Of a DNA stretch of 22,302 nt, positions 15,682 to 22,302 are shown piece by piece. The notes under the pieces are model-generated. The model searched no databases. It had not been told where the DNA came from and was given only the letters and a program-made list of their open reading frames with translations. Location of the stretch: positions 1 through 22,302 of the forward strand of contig JBBSHS010000042.1 of the NCBI GenBank assembly GCA_038232515.1, in the 5' to 3' direction. The first letter of the stretch is position 1; each line of letters begins with the position of its first letter. Source of the stretch: JBBSHS01 sp038232515. Lineage in GTDB: Bacteria > Actinomycetota > Acidimicrobiia > Acidimicrobiales > JAUJNH01. The translations under genes were made by a program, and so were the position numbers.

Positions 15682-17412
15682 TCAGCCCTGACCCTGGTCG
15701 GTCGCCGTCGCCGTCGCTCCGGCACTCTCAGGCCGGCCGCCGTCGTGGCCCAGGTGGTCCGGGTGGTCCGGGTGGTCGGGGTGGTCGAGGTCCCACACCG
15801 GGCGTTGGGAGCGGATACGGGGGAGCCGTTCGAAGTTGTAGGTGGGGGGCGGGGACGTGGTGGCCCACTCCAGGGTGTGACCGCCCCAAGGGTCGTCGCC
15901 GGCCTGACTGGCAGGCTGGGTGCGCAGGGTGTGCCAGACGTTCCACAGGAACGGCAGCATGGCCAGGCCCAGCAGGTAGGCCCCGGCCGTCGACAGCTCG
16001 TTGAGCGTCGTCCAGCCGGCGTGGGCGCTGTAGTCGGCGAAGCGGCGGGGCATTCCCTCGAGCCCGAGCTCGTGCTGTGGGAAGAAGGTGAGGTTGAAGC
16101 CCACGAACATGAGCCAGAAGTGCACCTTGCCCCAGCCCTCGCCCAGGAGGCGGCCGGTGAACTTGGGGAACCAGTAGTACACGCCGGCGAACAGAGCGAA
16201 AACCGACCCTCCGAACAGCACGTAGTGCATGTGGGCCACGACGAAGTACGTGTCGGTCACGTGGTAGTCGATGGGAGGGGAGGACAGCATCACGCCCGAG
16301 AGACCGCCGATCAGGAACATCAGCAGAAAGCCGATGGAGAACAGCATCGGGGTGTCGAAGCGGAGCTTGCCTTTCCACATCGTGCCGATCCAGTTGAAGA
16401 ACTTCACCCCGGTGGGAACGGAGATAAGCATGGAGCTGGCCGAGAAGAAGTCAACCTGCACGGCTCCGGTGGCGAACATGTGGTGGGCCCACACCCCGAG
16501 CGACAGGCCGCCGATGGCGAGCGTGGCCAGAACCAGGCCCTTGTAGCCGAACACCGGCTTTCCGCTGAACACCGGGAAGATCTCGGTGACCACCCCGAAA
16601 TAGGGCAGCACGAGGATGTAGACCTCGGGATGGCCGAAGAACCAGAACAGGTGCTGCCACAGGATGGGTGAGCCGCCTCCCGCCGGGTCGAAGAAGTGGG
16701 CGTGGAGATGGCGGTCGGCCCACAGCATCGACAGGGCGGCTGTCAGGGTGGGGAAGGCCAACAGCACCAGGAAGCTGGTGACCAGCATGTTCCAGGTGAA
16801 GATGGGCATGCGGAACATGGTCATGCCCGGAGCCCGCAGCGACACCACCGTCGTGACGATGTTGACGGCGGTGAAGATGCCCGAGAAGCCGGTGAGGGCT
16901 AGGCCGACGATCCAAAGATCGGGCCCGGCTCCCGGCGAGTGCACCGGGCCCGACAAGGGGGCGTAGCCGAACCAACCGAAGGCGGCGGCTCCCCGGTCGG
17001 ACAGGAAGCTGGAGACCAGGATCAGGCCGCCGCCCAGGTACAGCCAGTAGGAGAGCATGTTGAGGCGCGGAAAGGCCATGTCAGGTGCGCCGATCTGCAG
17101 CGGCACCAGGTAGTTGGCCAGACCGAAGGCGAATGGCCCTGCGAACAGGAACATCATGATCGTGCCGTGCATCGTGAACAGCTCGTTGTAGGTCTGCTCC
17201 CCCATGAACTGCAGCCCGGGCCGGGCCAGCTCGGAGCGCATCATCTCGGCCAGGGCCCCGGCCAGGAGGAAGAACACCATGGCCGTGACCATGTAGAGAA
17301 TGCCGATCTTCTTGTGGTCGGCCGTGGTGAGCCACGTGACGACCCCGCCCGACTCCCCCTCCGCCGGCGGCGGTGCCGGCGCTTCGTCCGGCCGTTCGCT
17401 GAGGAGCGTCAT
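15682..17412 (-). CDS. ctaD: Cytochrome c oxidase subunit I
   Basis: The 576-residue catalytic subunit of aa3 oxidase, with 12 helices, reduces oxygen and pumps protons. Heme a ligands are His82 (FTMHGTIMMF) and His396; heme a3 ligand is His394 (VVAHMHYVLFGG). CuB ligands are His261 in FFGHPEVYILVLP, cross-linked to Tyr265 in the family, and His310/His311 in WAHHMFATG. Glu263 marks an A1-type proton pathway. ATG 17412 has AGGAG 7 nt upstream and overlaps the ctaC stop. The C-terminal tail beyond about residue 540 is unusual, with a DHP repeat encoded by a 9-bp tandem array, then an Ala/Thr-rich end. Confidence 0.97.
   Translation of the reverse strand: MTLLSERPDEAPAPPPAEGESGGVVTWLTTADHKKIGILYMVTAMVFFLLAGALAEMMRSELARPGLQFMGEQTYNELFTMHGTIMMFLFAGPFAFGLANYLVPLQIGAPDMAFPRLNMLSYWLYLGGGLILVSSFLSDRGAAAFGWFGYAPLSGPVHSPGAGPDLWIVGLALTGFSGIFTAVNIVTTVVSLRAPGMTMFRMPIFTWNMLVTSFLVLLAFPTLTAALSMLWADRHLHAHFFDPAGGGSPILWQHLFWFFGHPEVYILVLPYFGVVTEIFPVFSGKPVFGYKGLVLATLAIGGLSLGVWAHHMFATGAVQVDFFSASSMLISVPTGVKFFNWIGTMWKGKLRFDTPMLFSIGFLLMFLIGGLSGVMLSSPPIDYHVTDTYFVVAHMHYVLFGGSVFALFAGVYYWFPKFTGRLLGEGWGKVHFWLMFVGFNLTFFPQHELGLEGMPRRFADYSAHAGWTTLNELSTAGAYLLGLAMLPFLWNVWHTLRTQPASQAGDDPWGGHTLEWATTSPPPTYNFERLPRIRSQRPVWDLDHPDHPDHPDHLGHDGGRPESAGATATATDQGQG
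15753..15788. repeat. 9-bp tandem repeat in the 3-prime end of ctaD
   Basis: Four copies of GGTGGTCCG or one-or-two-base variants lie head to tail (15753, 15762, 15771, 15780). On the coding strand they give the run DHPDHPDHPDH in the cytoplasmic or surface tail of subunit I. In-frame 9-bp units can expand or contract without breaking the gene. Confidence 0.75.
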
Positions 17413-18152
17413 CCCGATGCTCCTGTCCGGTGCTGGACCAGCCAGGTCCCGAAATCGGCATCGCTCATGACGTTCACGTGGAAGTTCATCCTGGAGTGGT
17501 AGAGGCCGCAGAACTCGGCGCAGTGGCCGCCGTAGGAGCCGATGGCCGTCGGGTGCATGTCCACCGTGCTGACCATCCCGGGGATGGCGTCGCGCTTGAA
17601 CAGGAAGCCGGGCACGAAGAAGGAATGTATGACGTCATCCGAGGTGACCAGGAATCGGACGTCCTGGCCGACGGGCAGGGCCAGCTCGGGATCCGACGAC
17701 GTGGTGTTGCCGAGGACGGACACACCGTCGTTGAGGTACGTGAAGCGCCAGCCCCACTGGAATCCCTCGACCCGCACGACCCGGGCCGGTGACCTGGCCG
17801 CCACGTGGTCGATGCGGGTCTGGCCCCGCACCGTCAGGCCGAAGAGGATGGCCACCACGACGATGGGGACGGCGGTGTAGACCACTTCGAGCGGGATGTT
17901 GTAGTGGATCTGGGGAGGCACACTGCCGTCGTCGTCCCTGCGTCTGCGGTAGCGGACGACGGACCAGATGATCAGGCCGTAGACCAGCAGCCCGACGGCC
18001 AGCGCCACCCACACGAAGTCGTTCCACAGCGCGGCGGTCTCGTGGCTCTGGCGGGTCGCCCCCCGTGGCGGGCCGCCGACCTGACCGGCGCACCCGGCGG
18101 CGAGCACGGCAACGGTGCCGGCCGCCAGGCCAACGGCGCGGCCTCGGGTCAC
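17409..18152 (-). CDS. ctaC: Cytochrome c oxidase subunit II
   Basis: Subunit II (247 residues) receives electrons at the binuclear CuA centre. It has a lipoprotein-like signal ending VLAAGC (about residue 20), two helices (about 40-62 and 85-108), then the cupredoxin domain. CuA ligands: His176 in DDVIHSFFVPGF, Cys211, Glu213, Cys215, His219 and Met222 in HCAEFCGLYHSRM. EGFQWGWRFTY is the aromatic electron-entry stretch. No C-terminal cytochrome c domain is present, as expected when QcrC donates directly. GTG 18152 overlaps the ctaG stop (GTGA) and has GGAGG 10 nt upstream. The open frame continues far upstream into ctaG, out of frame with it, and is rejected. Confidence 0.95.
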   Translation of the reverse strand: MTRGRAVGLAAGTVAVLAAGCAGQVGGPPRGATRQSHETAALWNDFVWVALAVGLLVYGLIIWSVVRYRRRRDDDGSVPPQIHYNIPLEVVYTAVPIVVVAILFGLTVRGQTRIDHVAARSPARVVRVEGFQWGWRFTYLNDGVSVLGNTTSSDPELALPVGQDVRFLVTSDDVIHSFFVPGFLFKRDAIPGMVSTVDMHPTAIGSYGGHCAEFCGLYHSRMNFHVNVMSDADFGTWLVQHRTGASG

Positions 18153-19066
18153 GGGCTCGGCACCTCCCTCGGGCCCTGTCTCCCGCTCAGGGTGCCGCTC
18201 GGGCCCGGTTGGGCGGCGGCGGCATCCTCGGCCGCCTCGAGCATGGCCGTGATGCGCTCCTCGTGGCGCATCCAGGCCGCGGCTGTGAGCAGCAGGGCGA
18301 GGACGAGGCCGGCGTCGCCCACCACCCACATGACGGCGGCGCCGGCCCGCTGGTCGGCCAGCACGGACGGCCCCCAGGTCCGGTGCACCGCCGCATAGGC
18401 GGGGTACAGGGCCCGGCTCTCGGAGAAGATGGCGAAGGCCAGGAACGTCTCCAGGGGCGCGGCCAGCAGGATGTAGATCATCCGCACCCCATGGGGCAGC
18501 GTGCGGCCGGCGGCCGGGCGCCCGAGGATCGGCGTCCAGAACAACAGGCCGGCGGTGAGGAACACCCCGTGCTCGACGGCGTGCAGCGGATTCGAACGGA
18601 TGGCGGCGTCGTACAGAGGGCTCCAGTGGGCTCCCCAGTTGGCCGCCGGCAGCGCCAACCATCCCACCAGCGGATGACCGACGGCGTGCACGACGGGGTG
18701 GCGCAGCGCCTGGCGCAGCCGCGGCCGGGCCCGGATGGCCAGAGCGGTGGGGTTGCCCAGCAGCAGCAGGGGAGGGACGGCCAGTTCCAGGAGCAGATGC
18801 TGGGACATGTGCACGCTGAAAAGCGTGTCGGCGTAGGCGTCGAGGGGCGAGCACAACGCCACCGTCAGCACGGCCAGCCCGGCGCCGAAGTACACGGTCC
18901 ACGACCGGGGAACCGGCCGGCCTGAGGACGCCGCCTGCCGGCAGCCCCAGGCGTAGGCGGCGCCGACGGCCAGTACCAGGAGCAGCGCAAAGGGATCGAG
19001 CGACCAGCGGGCGAGTACGCCCGGCCAGTACGGCCGGGTCAGGACGGCAGCGACGGCCGAGGCCAC
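18149..19066 (-). CDS. ctaG: Cytochrome c oxidase assembly protein, CtaG/caa3 type
   Basis: The 305-residue polytopic membrane protein has about seven helices and matches the caa3_CtaG family by VHMSQHLLLELAVPPLLLLG (about 84-103), VEHGVFLTAGLLFWTPILG and the Trp/Asp-rich MWVVGDAGLVLALLL. The family supports CuA/CuB assembly of oxidases, though its mechanism is not well defined. GTG 19066 has AGGA about 7 nt upstream; TAGGAA 6 nt before the GTG could be a weak -10. It lies 52 nt after sufU on the same strand and overlaps ctaC by 4 nt, so it leads ctaG-ctaC-ctaD-ctaF and may also receive read-through from the suf genes. Confidence 0.88.
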   Translation of the reverse strand: MASAVAAVLTRPYWPGVLARWSLDPFALLLVLAVGAAYAWGCRQAASSGRPVPRSWTVYFGAGLAVLTVALCSPLDAYADTLFSVHMSQHLLLELAVPPLLLLGNPTALAIRARPRLRQALRHPVVHAVGHPLVGWLALPAANWGAHWSPLYDAAIRSNPLHAVEHGVFLTAGLLFWTPILGRPAAGRTLPHGVRMIYILLAAPLETFLAFAIFSESRALYPAYAAVHRTWGPSVLADQRAGAAVMWVVGDAGLVLALLLTAAAWMRHEERITAMLEAAEDAAAAQPGPSGTLSGRQGPREVPSP

Positions 19067-19118
19067 GGCTGATTCCTAGCAGCCCGGAGTCCGCGGGGGC
19101 AGGTTGGGCCCGGCCTCG

Positions 19119-19628
19119 TCACGAACCTGTCGTGGGTGCGGTCACCTCGTCCAGGCCCTGGGCCAGGGTGTTCCACGACAGCGTGGCGCACTTGATGCGC
19201 ACCGGGAACTTGACCACGCCCTGCAGGGCCTCGAGGTCGCCCAGCTGCACACCGGGAACGGCGGTGCCCTCGTCGTCGGGCTCGGCGCCGTCGCCCCCGG
19301 CGCCGTCGCCCCCGAGGGACTGCTCGTGGATCGACATGAGGCCCTTGAAGGCACGGATGAGGTCGCGGGCCTGGGCGATGGTCTTGCCCTTGACGGCCGA
19401 GCTCATCATCGACGCCGACGACTGGCTGATCGAGCACCCCTGTCCGGAGATCTTGACGTCGGACACCTGGCCCTCCTCGACGTCGAGATAGACGAGCACC
19501 TCGTCGCCGCACAGCGCGTTGAAGCCCTCGACCACGGTGGCCGGCGGCACCGGCAGCTCGCCCCGGTTCCGGGGGTTGCGGTAGTGGTCGAGGATGATCT
19601 CTCGGTAGAGGTCTTCCAGGCTGGCCAT
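19119..19628 (-). CDS. sufU: Zn-dependent sulfurtransferase SufU
   Basis: SufU (169 residues) accepts persulfide sulfur from SufS and passes it to SufBCD. It opens with LEDLYREIILDHYRNPRNRG, then Zn ligands Cys40 and Asp42 in NALCGDEV, Cys65 in GQGCSISQSSASMM and Cys147 in RIKCATLSWNTL. The extra loop between the second and third Cys (about 105-130) separates SufU from IscU; here it carries a Gly/Asp repeat from a 15-bp tandem duplication. ATG 19628 has AAAGGGGG about 7 nt upstream, in a 32-nt gap after sufS. It is the last suf gene of the minus-strand operon. Confidence 0.95.
   Translation of the reverse strand: MASLEDLYREIILDHYRNPRNRGELPVPPATVVEGFNALCGDEVLVYLDVEEGQVSDVKISGQGCSISQSSASMMSSAVKGKTIAQARDLIRAFKGLMSIHEQSLGGDGAGGDGAEPDDEGTAVPGVQLGDLEALQGVVKFPVRIKCATLSWNTLAQGLDEVTAPTTGS
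19284..19313. repeat. 15-bp exact tandem duplication inside sufU
   Basis: GGCGCCGTCGCCCCC occurs at 19284-19298 and 19299-19313. In the coding strand it adds a second GDGAG-like unit to the SufU-specific loop, keeping frame. It does not touch the Zn ligands. Confidence 0.75.
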
Positions 19629-19660
19629 CGGTCAGCCCCCTTTCTGAGCGAAGGCGGACA

Positions 19661-20907
19661 TCAACGGGCAAAGAGTTTGTCGGCGGCGACCAGAGCGTCA
19701 GCCATGGCGTCGACGTCGGCTTCGTCGTTGTACACGTACAGAGAGGCGCGGGCCGTGGCCCCCACCCCCAGCCGGCGCATCAGGGGCTTGGCGCAGTGGT
19801 GGCCCGCCCGGACGCACACGCCGTTCTCATCCAGTACCTGTGAGATGTCGTGGGGGTGGATGTCCTTGTAGGAGAACGAGATCACCCCACCCCGCATGGC
19901 CGGCTCGCTGGGCCCGTAGATGCGCAGGTCGTCGCCGAACCGCTCGGTCAGCGAGCGCAGGGCGTAGGCGGTCAGCGCCACTTCGTGCTCCCGGACCGCT
20001 TCCATGCCCAGGTTGTCCAGGTAGTCGATGGCCACGGACAAGCCGACAGCTTCGGCGATGGGCATGGTGCCGGCCTCGAACTTCCAGGGGATCTCGGTGG
20101 GGGTCCAGCCGTCGAGGCGCACGTCGCGGATCATCTCGCCTCCGCCCAGGAAGGCGGGCATGGCCTCGAGCAGCTCCTCGCGGGCCCAGAGGGCGCCGAT
20201 GCCCGTGGGGCCCAGCATCTTGTGGCCGGTGAAGCCGAAGAAGTCACAGCCGATCTTCTGCACGTCGGTGGGCACGTGGGGCACCAACTGGGCGCCGTCG
20301 ACCATGAACAGCGCACCGGCGGCATGAGCGGCGGCACCGATGCGCTCGAGAGGCGGCATGGTGCCCAGGACGTTGGACATGGCTGTGACGCTGACCAGCT
20401 TGGCCCCATCGACCAACCGGTCGAGCTCGTTGAGGTTGAGGCTGTAGTCCTCGGCCATGGGTATGAAGCGCAGCTCGATGCCGATTGCTTCTTTGAGCAT
20501 GAGCCAGGGGACCAGGTTGGCGTGGTGCTCGACCTCGCTGAGGAGCACGGCGTCGCCCGGCCCCAGGTTGGCCCGGCCCCAGCTGTAGGCGACCAGATTG
20601 AAGGCTTCGGTGACGTTCTTGGTGAAGACCACGCCCCGCGCCGACGGTGCCCCGATGAAGGCGGCGGTCTTGGTGCGAGCCTGCTCATACAACCGGGTGG
20701 CCTCTTCGGCGATGGCGTAAACGCCCCGGTGGATGTTGGCGTGGGTGGTCTCGTAGTAGCGGCTCATGGCGTCGATGACCACCTGGGGCTTCTGCGACGA
20801 CGATGCCGAGTCGAGATAGACGAGCCGGGTGTCGTGCACCCGCTGCTCCAGGATGGGGAAGTCCTTCTTGACGGCCTCGACGGCCAAGGGGTCGGAGCGG
20901 AGCGTGC

Positions 20908-20911
<4 letters not shown>
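19661..20911 (-). CDS. sufS: Cysteine desulfurase SufS
   Basis: SufS (416 residues) is the PLP enzyme that converts cysteine to alanine and holds the sulfur as a persulfide. It shows YLDSASSSQKP at the N terminus, HANIHRGVYAIAEEAT, MVDGAQLVPHVPTDVQ, PLP Lys231 in FTGHKMLGPTG, and active-site Cys373 in VRAGHHCAKPLMRRLG, the group II (SufS/CsdA) pattern. Length is standard. The GTG start at 20911 overlaps the sufC stop (GTGA), so translation is coupled. SufU follows 32 nt downstream, the usual SufS-SufU pairing. Confidence 0.97.
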
Positions 20912-21660
<749 letters not shown>

Positions 21661-21666
21661 GCCGAC

Positions 21667-21696
21667 AGTCTATTCCACTACCGGCGTAGGAGAAAT
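21667..21696 (-). promoter_or_regulatory. sufC-sufS-sufU promoter with palindromic operator
   Basis: On the minus strand TAGACT (21672-21667) ends 6 nt before the sufC GTG; TTTCTC 17 bp upstream is a weak -35. Between them is the dyad CTAC-N4-GTAG (21678-21689), with an ATTT box (21696-21693) centred 11 bp from the axis. Operator, -10 and start are laid out almost as at sufD, and the run GTAGTG...AATAGACTG is shared with it. Confidence 0.62.
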
Positions 21697-21753
21697 GCCC
21701 CGGGGAGAGGTCGTCCGGCTGCCGCCCAGCGGCAGCCCTCGGTACACGTCCTC

Positions 21754-21772
21754 TACACCCATGGTGTACGAT
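21754..21772 (+). promoter_or_regulatory. vapBC operator and -10
   Basis: TACACC-CAT-GGTGTA (21754-21768) is a perfect 6-bp dyad with a 3-nt centre. Its right arm overlaps TACGAT (21767-21772), which ends 6 nt before the vapB ATG. VapB/VapC complexes usually repress their own promoter by binding such a dyad. GTACAC at 21742-21747 may be a further half-site. The promoter is divergent from the suf promoter about 60 bp away. Confidence 0.5.
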
Positions 21773-21778
21773 CAGCGT

Positions 21779-21991
21779 ATGTCCCGCGTCCGTACCAACA
21801 TCGAGATCGAGGACACCTACGTCCGCGCCATCATGGATCGTTACGGCCTCCGCACCAAGACAGAGGTCGTCGAACTGGCCCTGCGCCACCTGACCGGCCA
21901 GCCCATGACACGTGAAGAGGCCTTGGCCATGCGCGGCGCACATGCGGTCGTCGAGACCCCGGCCGACACGCAACCCTCGGGAAATGGGTGA
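21779..21991 (+). CDS. vapB: VapB-family antitoxin
   Basis: The 70-residue protein begins MSRVRTNIEIEDTYVRAIMD, a ribbon-helix-helix DNA-binding domain of the VapB type, with RYGLRTKTEVVELALRHLTG continuing the second helix. The C-terminal part (about 45-70) is flexible and would wrap the toxin. It neutralises the VapC downstream and represses the operon. ATG 21779 is chosen over upstream in-frame starts because the operator and -10 lie immediately before it. Its stop overlaps the vapC GTG (GTGA). Confidence 0.85.
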   Translation: MSRVRTNIEIEDTYVRAIMDRYGLRTKTEVVELALRHLTGQPMTREEALAMRGAHAVVETPADTQPSGNG

Positions 21992-22302
21992 TCCTGGCCG
22001 ATACCTCCGCATGGGTCGAATATGACCGGGCCACCCGGAGCGCCGTGGATCATCGCCTGTCCGACCTGATCGCCGCCGACGGCCCGATCGCCGTCAGCGA
22101 GCCCGTGGTGATGGAGGTCCTGGCCGGGGCACGCAACGGCGAACGGGAGGCTGACCTGCGGCGGCTGCTGCTCCGGTTCCAACTGCTCACCTTCGACGCG
22201 ACCGCCGACTTCGAGGCTGCTGTACGGATCTACCGCCGTTGCCGAAGCGCCGGCGTCACTCCCCGGGGCATGCTCGACTGCATGATCGCCTCCGTGGCGT
22301 GG
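21988..22302 (+). CDS. vapC: VapC-family PIN-domain toxin (cut by window end)
   Basis: The first 105 codons are visible of a protein that is usually about 130 residues. It starts at GTG 21988 overlapping the vapB stop. The PIN nuclease acids are in place: Asp in ILADTSAWVEY, Glu in EPVVMEVLAGARNGE, and Asp in GMLDCMIASVAW; the final acidic residue falls beyond the edge. VapC toxins cleave specific RNAs, often tRNAs or rRNA. The target cannot be predicted here. The frame is intact to the last base. Confidence 0.88.
   Translation, partial: MILADTSAWVEYDRATRSAVDHRLSDLIAADGPIAVSEPVVMEVLAGARNGEREADLRRLLLRFQLLTFDATADFEAAVRIYRRCRSAGVTPRGMLDCMIASVAW

Noticed and set aside
15753..15788. Possible CRISPR-like array
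   Set aside because: Units are 9 bp without spacers and lie in frame inside ctaD; this is a coding tandem repeat.
18153..18902. Long upstream extension of the ctaC frame
   Set aside because: It lies out of frame within ctaG, is Arg/Pro/Ala-rich, and the lipoprotein signal begins right after GTG 18152.

Overview
The window is about 70% GC with strongly G/C-ending codons, many GTG starts and ATGA/GTGA gene overlaps. Gene content is actinobacterial: PspC/LiaF-type envelope proteins, a qcrCAB cytochrome bcc complex with a diheme cytochrome c, an actinobacterial-type cytochrome oxidase subunit IV, a Zn-type SufU, and a Rieske ferredoxin between sufD and sufC. I infer an Actinomycetota genome, possibly Acidimicrobiia; the class-level guess is tentative.

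Layout. (1) 1-1564: two divergent PspC-domain genes, the left one cut by the window edge, sharing an intergenic region with phased TCAGGGT repeats. (2) 1565-4139: a prolyl-oligopeptidase/oligopeptidase B family peptidase on the minus strand and a small orphan gene. (3) 4284-9607: first SUF block on the plus strand: sufB, a small four-cysteine protein, a PhzF-family gene, sufD, a Rieske ferredoxin and sufC. (4) 9625-11253: a lipoprotein L,D-transpeptidase and a decayed GPP34-family pseudogene. (5) 11485-19066: the aerobic respiratory block: ctaE-qcrC-qcrA-qcrB on plus, converging on ctaG-ctaC-ctaD-ctaF on minus, which together encode a bcc-aa3 branch. (6) 19119-21660: second SUF block on minus: a second sufC, then sufS and sufU, reading toward ctaG. 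(7) 21754-22302: a VapBC toxin-antitoxin pair, the toxin cut by the window end.

How it works together. SufS/SufU mobilise sulfur and SufB/SufD/SufC form the scaffold and ATPase that build Fe-S clusters. The respiratory block includes an Fe-S client, the QcrA Rieske protein. The SUF genes are split into two blocks flanking the respiratory genes, each with its own sufC. The most notable signal is a shared palindrome, CTAY-N4-RTAG with ATTT/AAAT boxes centred 11 bp from the dyad, lying on the predicted promoters of sufB, sufD and the minus-strand sufC. It looks like the operator of one regulator, whose gene is not in the window. A second pattern is that many starts lie 6-8 nt after a -10-like hexamer, suggesting leaderless mRNAs. 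No rRNA, tRNA, CRISPR array or insertion sequence was recognised. Gaps without a confident gene are all under 300 bp.
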